Shown here one piece after another: positions 1 to 9,600 of a stretch of DNA of 32,477 nt; position 1 is the stretch's first letter; each line of letters begins with the position of its first letter. The DNA lies in contig BJOX01000061.1 in assembly GCA_009731375.1 (NCBI GenBank), positions 637,310-669,786 on the forward strand, written 5' to 3'. Both the position numbers and the translations under genes were made by a program. The notes beneath the pieces were generated by a model. The model saw only the letters and a program-made list of their open reading frames with translations, was not told the origin of the DNA and did not search any database. This DNA is from Paulinella micropora (Eukaryota > Cercozoa > Imbricatea > Euglyphida).

Positions 1-413
1 TCTTCTTCTTCTTCGCTTTTATTGAGAGAACAATTTTACAATCGGGCTCAGGGAACGTCCACGTGAAAAGTATAGCTAGTAAGTTATACCTTTATCTAAG
101 GTGGAAACCTAGTTATTCAGTTGATCGTATTAAAGGAAAATATTAAATTTGTATTTAGCGGCTCGGTATTATATATATCTAGTATTAATATTATTAATAT
201 TAATATTTATGTTTAGATATATTCAGTAGTGATAATATTATAATATGATATGAATATATATGTTATTGTAAAAGTGTAGTAGTTTATGTCTGGCGGCCCC
301 CCCTCTCTTTTCTTTTTCGTGAGAAAAAGTGAAAGAGAGAGGAGGAAGTTGGGGCTGTGCGTGGTTGACCATATACGTTGGCTGATCCGGGGAGTTCTCC
401 TTCAAGTAGCAGA
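1..413. repeat. Copy 1 of a ~400-bp direct repeat (noncoding)
   Basis: This stretch recurs at 892-1293 in the same orientation with many substitutions and small indels. Shared landmarks in order are a TCT-repeat lead-in, GAGAGAACAATTTTACAAT, CAGGGAACGTCCACGTGAAA, TAGCTAGTAAGTTATACC, GGCGGCCCCCCCTCTCTTTTC and GTGGTTGACCATATACGT. It is AT-rich in the middle and has no convincing reading frame. The copies may be parts of an old mobile element or a decayed tandem duplication; I could not find LTR-type ends. Confidence 0.7.
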
Positions 414-694
414 GAGGGGAGCAAACTTGTTGTTCCATCGGTTTTTTTTTTTGTTTTTTTTTTGCGAGTGTTTATATTTATAGATATTATGATGTTTGTT
501 GATGTTTGAGTAGGTATGTCATTAGTGCTGTTTTGAATGGTTTTATTTTTGTTTCATCTGTTATATTTTTTGGGATTGATTTCCATTGATCAGCGAAGAT
601 CTTGGTGAGATATGGGTCTTTGTGATTGACAAAGAGGCTGCTTTTAGTTGAGTATCGCGTTTTGTATGAATGTATGGTATTGATTGGGGTAAAG

Positions 695-695
695 G

Positions 696-729
<34 letters not shown>

Positions 730-735
730 CTCTAG

Positions 736-768
<33 letters not shown>

Positions 769-826
769 ACTCTCACTCTCTCACTCTCACTCACTCTCTC
801 TCTCTCTCTCACTCTCTCACTCTCAC

Positions 827-869
<43 letters not shown>

Positions 870-891
870 CACTCACTCTCTCACTCTCTCT
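695..891. repeat. (CT)n microsatellite, interrupted
   Basis: About 200 bp of CT repeats with TCACTC interruptions, ending in TTC triplets. The open frames across it (Leu-Ser repeats) are artefacts of the dinucleotide repeat. Confidence 0.95.
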
Positions 892-1293
892 TCTTCTTCT
901 TCTTCGCTTATTGAGAGAACAATTTTTACAATTGGACTCAGGGAACGTCCACGTGAAAGTATAGCTAGTAAGTTATACCTTTATCAAAGGGGGAAACCTA
1001 GTTATTATAAGGAAGATATTAATATTAAAATTAGTATTCAGCGGCTCAGTATTAATATTGTATTATAGTTATTAAAATTAATATTTTTGCTTAGATATAT
1101 TGCGCGGTGATATATATTATTATGTTATGTTATGGATATATGTAATTGTAAAGCTGTAGTTGTATGTGTGGCGGCCCCCCCTCTCTTTTCTTTTTTCATG
1201 AGAAAAATGGAAGAAAGAGGGGGGGATGTTGGGAGTGGGCGTGGTTGACCATATACGTCGATTGATTCGGAGAGTTCTTCTTCAGGTAGCAGA
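892..1293. repeat. Copy 2 of the ~400-bp direct repeat
   Basis: This is the second copy of the unit at 1-413, with the same order of landmarks and the same orientation. It runs directly out of one CT tract and into another, so the repeat and the microsatellites may have been duplicated together. Confidence 0.7.
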
Positions 1294-1329
1294 CACACAC
1301 ACTCTCTCTCTCACTCACTCACTCACTCA

Positions 1330-1371
<42 letters not shown>
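1291..1371. repeat. CA / CACT / CT compound microsatellite
   Basis: Short CA repeats pass into CACT and then a pure CT tract. It directly follows the second 400-bp repeat copy. Confidence 0.95.
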
Positions 1372-1374
<3 letters not shown>

Positions 1375-1929
1375 TAATTTTTTCACTATATATGTTTACG
1401 TATATATCTATATTTCCTTTGCATTCTGCATTCTATTGCTTGTTCTTGGCGATTTGTTGCTTCTGGCTAGTGGAGACTCTTCTTGTCTGTGTGGGGGAGT
1501 TATGTGCGGAGCGGTTTGGCTCGACTGGCCTGGTGCTGCGAATCTCAAATGCTACCAGGCTTGAGCCTGTCCTTAATTATAAGGGTATGTGCAGCGCTCG
1601 ACGTGGCCGCAGCGACGCGAATATGCCGAGTTCTGCAATATTCCTCCTGGCTACGATGGCCTCTGGGTGCGAGTGCATTCCGTTAGGTGCTGCAGTTTTC
1701 TTAAGGGCTGTCACTGACTGTCAATCGATCTCACTTGCGTCCTGTGTTGGTTAGGTCGGACCTCTGCATTCTTCCTTCGCCACACTGCAGTCTTCCTTGC
1801 CCCTGTCTGGTTTGCTGTGTGTTTGCATTTGCCTTTATGTGTTTCTGTTGGTTCTGTCTTTGTGTCAGTTTCATGCTTAAATTTCTATCTGTTGTTATCT
1901 TTTTCACTCACCTTCTTTGTCTTTCCTTT

Positions 1930-1930
<1 letters not shown>
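1372..1930. other. No gene recognised
   Basis: T-rich sequence with short open frames of biased composition on the plus strand. I see no domain, splice pattern or repeat ends here. Confidence 0.5.
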
Positions 1931-1967
<37 letters not shown>

Positions 1968-1972
1968 CTTTC
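1931..1972. repeat. (CT)n microsatellite
   Basis: An uninterrupted CT run of about 30 bp followed by CTTT repeats. Confidence 0.9.
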
Positions 1973-2128
1973 GTATTTCTCGTTCTGGGGAGCTTATCTG
2001 TTGAACTTAGGCTCCAGTTTTCCTCTAGGACTTGCACTGCAGCTTATTTGGGCCAGATCGCATGAATTTAGTTCTTCTGAATCCTTTTTTTCTCTCATTT
2101 TTCCCGTAACACTTTCTTATGGTAATAG

Positions 2129-2423
2129 CAGAAAAAAAAAGAAGAAAAAAAAAAGCCAAAAAAAAAACAAAGAAAGAAAGAGAGAGAGAGAGAGAAAAGG
2201 AAAAAAAGTATATATTATATATATATATAAACACACAACAACAATAACAACAATAACAATAATAACAACAACAACAACAGCAACAACAACAACAACAACA
2301 AAAATTTCCATATATATATATATATATATATAAACACACAACAACAATAACAACAATAACAATAATAACAACAACAACAACAACAGCAACAACAACAACA
2401 ACAACAACAAAAATTTCCACCAT
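2129..2423. repeat. Poly-A/GA tract and duplicated TA-CAA microsatellite
   Basis: A poly-A and GA-rich tract (2129-2208) leads into two tandem units of about 103 bp. Each unit has a TA run, AAACACACAACAACAATAAC, many CAA repeats with one CAG interruption, and AAAAATTTCC. The units start near 2229 and 2332. The shared interruption shows that the whole compound unit was duplicated, rather than each tract growing separately. Poly-Leu, poly-Val and poly-Thr frames across it are not genes. Confidence 0.9.
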
Positions 2424-3190
2424 GGGGGAATTTTGCTACCTTTTGCCAGGGGGTGCAACAAGTTGGCAACAACTCTGCCTTCAACAGAAACCAAACGAGT
2501 ACTCAAAGCAAGGGGTATAACCAGCAAGTTCCCACAGGCTGCGGGGAAGATAAGGCCACTTGGACTGGAACTGTCACCCTTTACACTAATAACTTTCCCT
2601 TCGCATGGAAGTCGACCACGCTGACCGCTTGTGTCTCTCGTCGCTGCTCGATTGTTTGTGTCTTTGTGCGAAGCAAGAGTGAAATCAGCGACCACAACCA
2701 AGGAGCCACAAATTAAAAAAACAAAGAACCACAAACAAGTCAAGCACATAAACCACAAGCTCGCCCTAAGCCATGGATGCATGAGCTAGTGCACCGTCAT
2801 GGTAGAAAAGTATCCAACTTCAACAAAAACGAAGACAAGCATCTAGCCGGGCAAACCTTGAAGATGCACAACGGAGTAGCACGCAGTCGTTATCTCAGCA
2901 CCGTCTCTGACTCTCTCTGGTGGGGTCCACTGCGAGTTAGTGCTTGTTTCTGGAATGTCAAGACGGACCCTTCCGCTACTGCGATGTACAGGCGAAGGTC
3001 TCTGTTGAAAAATTTTGTGAATGTTTGACGCCACTCTGGCAACATCGTGGTATTTGTACATAACGGTGCTGACAATCAAATATACTAAAAATCTGTTGAG
3101 TACAAAATACCGATGCTCGCTTTTAGTCGCACGCTGTTATGCGGCGGCCTATACTTTGATATGCTCTACTTAGGCACGGTGGGTGACCGT
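2424..3190. other. Unassigned region, open on both strands
   Basis: A plus-strand frame (2453-2716) follows the CAA tract and is Gln/Asn/Thr-rich. A minus-strand frame (2782-2424) starts with a hydrophobic stretch. They overlap, so at most one is real. Further frames at 2777-3028 (+) and 3079-2843 (-) also overlap each other. None resembles a family I know, and I would not call a gene. Confidence 0.35.
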
Positions 3191-3329
3191 GGGTGTCCTT
3201 CTTGTCGGCAACCGGAGAACTATCCTTAATGAGTCTTGCTTATGAATGCCCATTCCTGCCCGGACCACCAAATCAGGCTGGAGAATTTAGTATTTCTTAC
3301 TATCAGTCAAAATCAGAATCTTCTCCTTC

Positions 3330-3374
3330 CTTTCCTTCCTTCTTTCCTTCCTCCCTTCCTCCTTCCTTCCTTGG
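3330..3374. repeat. CCTT-rich microsatellite
   Basis: An imperfect CCTT tetranucleotide run in the gene-free interval 3191-3862. The rest of that interval is AT-rich and holds nothing I can name. Confidence 0.85.
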
Positions 3375-3862
3375 TTCAAGACAAGTTCTCAGTCTTCAAT
3401 TACAATGTCTTGCTCCTTGGCTTGTGGGTTGTTGGCGGTCGTCCCTTATATCACATCACCAGTTCGATTAAACTGACAAAATACTGGTCACTGGAAATCA
3501 TGCATTTAGCTGGTATGGTTGCGAAATGTACATATAAGTAGTACTAGCTGCTAGCATATATATACCGTTCAGATATATCTAAATTAAATTTAATGCAAAA
3601 ACTTAAAATACACCAGATTTTGTGAGCATTCAGATTCCCTTTCAAAACCACGATAAGCTAGCATTGAGATCTATCATGTACGTATGCGCGCAGGACGGTG
3701 CCGCGCCACGTATGAATATGTTTACGCAAGCACTGTTTTAATAGAATACTTGCCACTCGTCACCTTCCCCAGCAACGGCTGAACACACGAATCCTTGTAA
3801 GGATCGTATGTCGCCCCTGTTACCATGAGAACCTCCTAGGTGTCAAGGGGATTTTCTACTAC

Positions 3863-4661
3863 ATGTACTACATGGTAGGATCCGGGGAGCAGCATGAGTT
3901 TTTGGAACGCTTTGTCCCTTTGGCAAGTAAGTGCAAAGACAGATCACGTGATCAGGAGGTGTTCGTGTGGGTGAAGGCAGAAAACAGTGACTTGGCTAAG
4001 TGGGTGGCGGCCTCCTTTGCCATAACTGCTTATTCACCTAGCGAACCTAGGCTAAAAGGTTTGGTACCTATGCAGGTTAGGATCATGGTGGCTAGGATGT
4101 TTGTGTCCATGCACCTCCATGAACTGCAGATGGTGGGCCATGCATGGTTTGAGAGCTCGGATGAGGAATACTATCCTACGCCTATCCCTTCTGAACAGTT
4201 TTATCCATTCCTCATGACGGGTGTGGAATCGAAGGACAACTGGAAGGAGGAATTTTATGGGAGTGTGAGGGTAGACACTGCGAAGGGGGAAACCTTTGAC
4301 ATGGCCATGGTGCTTGCTTTCTTCGAGTCAAAGACGAGGTTTGGCCCATGGTGGCCAATGCGTTACAAGGCTGTTAAGAATTAGCATACCGCTAAGGACA
4401 AAATGAAGGAGGCCAAATGGATGAAGGATACCAAGGTTTGGGGGAAAAAGACACCTGATGCCTTGGACCCTCGTCCATGTGGAAGGCTTCATGGAGAAAT
4501 TGGAGCTGATGAGGAAGGAGGACTCGATGGCTAACCAAACCAACAGATACCTGCGTCTTCTGCTGAAGGAGGCAGAGGCGGCTGCTCTCACTCCGACAAG
4601 GACAAGGATTGGAGGATCCTGGAGGGGATGTTGGAATCCGCCAACGATGGCGCTAAGATTT
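3863..4661 (+). pseudogene. Unknown protein, frameshifted and truncated
   Basis: The first frame (3863-4384) encodes about 173 residues of ordinary soluble composition, rich in aromatic and acidic residues. It runs from MYYMVGSGEQ to a stop after RYKAVKN. Coding character then continues in other frames: MKEAKWMKDTKVWGKK near 4403, a helical stretch MEKLELMRKEDSMAN near 4491, and DWRILEGMLESANDG near 4610. At least two frameshifts therefore separate these pieces. The sequence then runs straight into an LTR end at 4662, which supplies its last few codons and stop, so the true 3' end has been cut off. The plus frame is also open for about 140 nt upstream of the chosen ATG, so the start is uncertain. 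I do not recognise the family. Confidence 0.55.
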
Positions 4662-4859
4662 TGTTAGACCACGATTATTAATATAATGACCTATGGTAGC
4701 TACACTACACCAATAGCAGTATTACAGCTTTAATAAGAAAAGGCGCGAACAGGACACGCCGCGTAACATGACTGGCCGGATCGTAAGTAATGGCTCTACC
4801 GACAACGTTACTCTGATACGGCCGGTCCTGAACTATTAATCAAGATTATAGTTCCAACA
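4662..4859 (-). repeat. Copia-type 3' LTR (minus strand), 198 bp
   Basis: Read on the minus strand, this segment starts TGTTGGAACTATAATC, directly after a run of 12 G, and ends GGTCTAACA. It therefore has TG...CA termini and a polypurine tract in the expected place. Its start resembles the LTR start at 28872 (TGTTAGACCTATTAAT). Only this one LTR is present and no polymerase gene sits upstream, so it is the 3' end of a truncated element. It interrupts the unknown gene at 3863-4661. Confidence 0.6.
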
Positions 4860-4876
4860 CCCCCCCCCCCCTGGAA
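4860..4876 (-). other. Polypurine tract of the truncated LTR element
   Basis: On the minus strand this reads CCAG followed by 12 G, immediately before the LTR start. That is the expected position of the plus-strand primer of an LTR retrotransposon. Confidence 0.55.
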
Positions 4877-4977
4877 CAAAGTAAATTAACATGTTACTTA
4901 CTGCCTGTCCTATAAAAGTTACGCCATCTAATACTATTTTGTGAAACATGAGAAAGCACAAACTCAAAACATGTACC

Positions 4978-5106
4978 CTTACCCTCACACTCTCCGAGAA
5001 GTAATGTCGGGGTTGGCTACCTTTCTATCCACAGCGAGTATGCATCAATTAGAATACATACAAGGCAGCGGGCCTGTGGTATAGTCGGGCCTACCAAACG
5101 AGAAGC
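4978..5106 (-). other. Conserved pre-PPT segment, copy A
   Basis: Read on the minus strand, this shares ordered blocks with 22461-22590 (-) and 28639-28766 (+): TTCTCGT, AGGCC, TGTATGTAWTCTA-TTGATGCATAC, GGTAGCCA and GAGAGTGTGAGGGTAAG. In all three cases it lies about 95-155 nt upstream of a G-rich polypurine tract and on the same strand. It is noncoding and seems to be a feature of the 3' region of this copia group. The rest of 4877-5533 holds nothing else I can identify except the palindrome at 5485-5511. Confidence 0.6.
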
Positions 5107-5484
5107 GAATTATTTCCCTGCTCTCCCTACCTCGTGTATGAGTAAAAGTAACATGTAATAGACATATATCTTGGACCTGCCAACGTACGGGAATTGGGGG
5201 AGGGAAAAAATATCTGTAATGTATTAAAATTTTCTGTTTTGACCGGGGTAAACGTGAAAAAAAGGTCATGAAAGCATTTTCAGCCATCGAAAAACGGTGC
5301 AGCCTAGCCATTTTGGCTAGAGCAGGTGATTTTTATGATATATTTTCCGGAACTGACGTCATCAAACACACTACAAGTACCGGTGCAAACGAGAAGGAAA
5401 GTCTTGAACCGGTCCGGAGGCAAGAAAACGTTCAGGCAAAATTAAAACAATGAAACAAAACGATCAATTTAACGAAAAACATAC

Positions 5485-5511
5485 TTTCGACAAATATGGC
5501 ATATTTCGAAA
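5485..5511. repeat. AT-rich palindrome (flank of gene A)
   Basis: TTTCGA-C-AAATATG-G-CATATTT-CGAAA is a near-perfect palindrome just beyond the gene A stop codon. It belongs to the AAAAATATG-N-CATATTTTT family found in the introns of genes A and B. Confidence 0.75.
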
Positions 5512-5533
5512 ACAGTGCCCGAATCCAGGTGCA

Positions 5534-6611
5534 TTACTCGGTGGCAGCGGGAAGAGGGGCAGACGAATGCATCATCATGACATGCCAGTCGTCGTGGCAC
5601 TGTTGGGAGCAGAAGGAAACCTCCGCAGACACGCCATCCTCCTTGTCGCAATCGCCTTCTTCTACGCCGCAGGTGTAATCGCACTGTTCGAACTCATCAC
5701 TGCCATCTGCCAGCTTGGCGCCGGTCTTCCATGGCCTTTGTGCACCGTGCTGTTGCATTTCTGGCAAGCTGCACTCTCAAAATGCCGCACGTCAGACTTC
5801 TCCTCGCACACGCAGCACTTGGCGAGGGTGGAAGACCTTTGCCTTCCAATATAACCTTTCTTTTTAAGGACCGCGTCGACTTTCCCGTCGTCATCTTCTT
5901 CCGTCTCTTCTGCTTTTTCCTCCTCCTTCTCCTCAGAGAGCTCTCCTTCCACAGCTGCTTTGGGCGGCCTGCCCTTTTTGGAACCAGGCTCCAGATACTT
6001 GCGGACGCGATCCTTGGCGTTTTGAACCTGACCAGCATCGATGTCCAAGCCGGTGACGACCATGTTGGCCTGGAGGGCGCCGATGACCTCCGAGCCAGAG
6101 TCCATGCAAGCAACCAACACCTTGCTCTGCGGGGGAAGAACATCAGAGAGGATTTGTCTGGACAACTCCGTGGGTTTTTCAAAAGCGTTGGCTCGTTCGT
6201 CCGGCTTCCCAGTGACTTTCTGTTTTTTGGTTGGGACCGCAACAGAGTAAACGTTGTGACGATCAAGCGGGTTCCTGGAGAGATTGAGCGTAAATGCACT
6301 CTGGGACGGGTAGAACGCCACCATGACGCACTTCACTGCCTTGATCCACTTCTGGACGTGTCCCTGGTAGTTGTGCTTCTCCTTGTACCAGAACACAGGC
6401 TCGATTGTTCCGAAGCCACACTGCTGCAAAGCTTCCACCAAGAGGTTGTACTGGGACAGAATCTGATGGTGATGGAAAACGACGGCGCGCTTGTTAGCAT
6501 TGCCGACAACACCGAACTGGTTCAGCAATTTGATGACCCTTTCCTTGTTGATTTCAGTAGTGTCAGCAACAAGGTCGGAAATGTTGTAAGGAAGGTCAGC
6601 GTAAAGCAGGT
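5534..6611 (-). CDS. Gene A exon 5: beta-class DNA methyltransferase-like domain plus Cys/His cluster
   Basis: Motif IV appears as ADLPYN where active enzymes have DPPYN/W. It is followed by the target-recognition interval (FWYKEKHNYQG) and by AFEKPTELSRQILSDVLPP (motif X-like). Motif I is altered to ACMDSGSEVIGALQ where AdoMet enzymes have DPFxGSGTT, followed by TGLDIDAGQVQNAKDRV (motif II/III). The fold is thus that of an N6_N4-type methylase, but both key motifs have changed, so catalysis is doubtful. An acidic linker follows, then CCVCE, CQKC and H (C-x2-C, C-x2-C-x4-H). A one-base shift near 5742 then moves coding to a frame with EQCDYTCGVEEGDC and FCSQQCHDDWH, ending at the TAA at 5534. 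Together these look like a PHD- or treble-clef-type zinc module. Confidence 0.6.
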
Positions 6612-9600
6612 CTGGAAGAAACAAAACACAACCACAAAAAAAAATGGTATATTTTCAATTGATGGAAAAGTAAGGGAGACAAAAATTGCCATGCACGATC
6701 AGAGTTGGAGGCCATGTTGAACATGTCCTGCACCAGAATCGTAGCGTTGCCGAAATGGATCTGCTGATCTTCAGAGATGGGTGCCTTTCAAAAAAACAAA
6801 ACAAAAAAAGAAAAAAAAATATTTTAAAACAAATTCTTCAAGAGCTTGCAACAGGAGGTCTCAGAACCTGTGGCTGTTCAACTTCTTCGCCGGAGAGACG
6901 TTTGAGTGCTGCCTGGATCCAGGTCTTCACGTAAGCGTCCAGGTTGTCCGGGAGAGCGCGGTCCCTCTTTTTCTGCAGTAGAGGATGTCCACAGTGCAAT
7001 TCAGGATTGCACTGCCTTCATCGTTGTCAAGCTGGGGGACTTTCTCACACAAATCCTTCCACTGTTTGCCGACGTAAACACCGTCGATTTCAAAAAACCC
7101 CATGTTGTCAGCAAGGTCCAGGATCATGTCCTGCAGCGAGATGAGGCAGACGTACTTTTTCTGCTCCAGAAAAAACCTCTTCATGGTTTGCTTCACTTCG
7201 CTTGGCTTGCCTTGCTGGAGGTCCTCAATTAATTGTTGCATTTCTTCTAACAGACCGGGCTTGTCCTTGCGGATGTTGTGAAGTTCGTAGATGCTTTCGA
7301 TGATTGCCTGGTTCTTAGGCATGTCAGAACGAACGCCACCAGGGGAAAGAAGCTTCAGCCAGCACTTCCAAAGCTCACCGGTGTTCGAAGCGACGTAAGT
7401 CCACATGGAACCGAAAGTCGGCAAGGGGATGTTGTGGGAAAGGGCGAAGTCCCTCTTCCATGAGGTCAGATACTTGTTGCAGGAAGCATCATTCTGGTTC
7501 TTGAGACGAGCCATTCCAGCGTAACCTTGATCGTGCGCAGAAATGCAGTTTTCGCCGAATGTGTTTTTACGGTGGACGTCAGCAACAGTGTTCTCGAAGG
7601 TGCCAAGAAAACTGACAGATTGACGACCTGCATCGTTCCATCGAACGAAACGAAGAGCTTCCATGTGAATGACCTGGAATTTCGAGTTCGAAGGTTCTCT
7701 GTGAATTGCATGGCTGGAATGAAGACCAACGATCGCCTGCAGGGGAAACTTCCCGTCCTGGATGGCCTTGCGCAGAAAGTTCTTGATCTTGCCCTGGCCC
7801 TCGACTGGCAGGCTCGTGAAGTCCATCTTGGGCCTTTCCTTTTCTACAAGCCCAGCCGAAATCCACAAAGCCTGAAATTCTTTCAAGGCTTTCTCGTCAA
7901 CGAAAGGGGGGGATTCCAAGAGAGAATGGTCGGCATCGTCCAGCCCAAGCTTTCCGGGATTGACAGTTTCGCGCGGATCTTTAATCCAACCCACCCACTG
8001 GATCTTCCTGTTGGGATCCTGAGACTTTTTAAAATTCTCTGCTAGTTGCTTGACATGCTCTAGGTCGAGTAAACGATCAGTCACTGCCCTGTGGGGTTGG
8101 GTAGCGATGGCGCCAGGAATTGCCTGCACGTTCTTGTAAGTCATGCTGGCAAGGGCTTTGGCGGCTTCCTTCATCTTCTCTCTGGTGTCTGCACAGAACA
8201 ACCAACCAAAAATGTGGCATATTTTTCAACAAAAGAACAAAAGAAAAGGGGGCTTACCCTTGATGTATGCATTCTTCTCAGCTTTCTGCCTGTCAGCCTC
8301 CGAGACATTCTTGCCCGTGCCCTTTTCCCCTTCATCCTGCGCTTCTTCTCGGGTGGATCAGGTCCGGACCCTTCCGGCGAGGCATCCGGTTTGCGCTTTC
8401 CAGTTGGATCAGGTATGGAGGCTGAAGAAGAAGACGACGCCGGAGACAGAGGATGCTGGGGTGGGCAGAAGACGACGAGGATGAAGACGGTGTCGCGGAA
8501 GTGGCAGAGGAGGTCCTGGCCAGAGGCGTGATGGTTCCAACCGCCGCCTTGGGCTGTTTTTTGTTCGAGGGGATGGACCGTAATGGAGTGGATTTTGAGG
8601 AACTGCTCGATGAAGAGCTCGAAGAACTACTCGACGAAGAGCTCGAAGGCTGTGTGGCAGCAGGGACTGAAGATGCGAGGCTTTGGGGCCTGGCTGCAGC
8701 TAGTTGAGCAGAAAGACGACGAGCGAGGGCAAGGTCGGCGGGTGCGAGTTCCTCTTCGTTTTCGCCTCCCACAACCTCAGTAGCTGCAACACTGCCCTGA
8801 GAATTCGGGGCGCGGGATGCAGCACTACCAAGAGAATTGGCGGGATGGAAAACAGAGGAAGGATCAGCTGGGGCAGCCTGCGAATCAGCGCTTGGCCCCT
8901 TGGCCTCCTCCTTGGAACCATCTTAAGTTGAAAAATATGGCATATTTTTCAACACGGGACAATTATGACGTCGTGGTGGAAGATGTGTCTCTCGGATGAA
9001 AAATATGACATATTTTTGAGACACGGACAAACAAAAACGAAGTGGAGCAAAAAATCGTGAGACATTGAAGCTCACAAGAAAAATATAGTATATTTTTGTT
9101 TGAAGACCTTAGCCTCCTCATCCATCTCTCTTTGAAATTGCTTGAGGTAAATTTTAATTGTTCACAGCCCCTACATCCACGAGCAAAAACAAAAAATCAT
9201 AGTGACACGAAGCCAAAAAAACAGTTCGGGCATGCATGGCAGCCATGAACTCACATCCCATAATTGAAACTTGTTCAAATTCAAGCAACAACTAGAACAA
9301 CAGACACAAAGCAACAACAAACAACTAGAACAAAGGAGAGAGAGCTTGCTGACTTGTAGGAGCTGGCGCGTTTGGGCCTTTGGAGAACATGTCGTACAAC
9401 TTCTCTTTCCAGGTCACATCCGCAGGCCAGCCCACGTAGTAAGCTGTCGTCAGGCACAGTTCATCGAGCAAGGCAAACGTCTTGAAGTCTCCAGCTTCGT
9501 CTTGGTTTGTGTCGTTGACCCACACCTGGACGTGCCAAAGTCGAGGGTTGTACTGGTAACTAGTAGCACCTTTTGGCTTCAACGCAAACTTCCACACAAA

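Noticed and set aside
626-964. Leu-Ser repeat open frame
   Set aside because: It is the translation of a CT microsatellite.
1-1293. The 400-bp repeats as an LTR pair
   Set aside because: No TG...CA ends, polypurine tract or target duplication; simple repeats adjoin both copies.
2117-2782. 221-residue minus-strand frame with hydrophobic start
   Set aside because: Half of it is the CAA/TA microsatellite read as Leu and Val; the rest is open on both strands with no domain.
5731-6720. 329-residue plus-strand frame opposite gene A
   Set aside because: It is the antisense of the methylase exons, which have recognisable motifs and splice sites.
7527-8045. 172-residue plus-strand frame
   Set aside because: It is the antisense shadow of the ParB-like exon.
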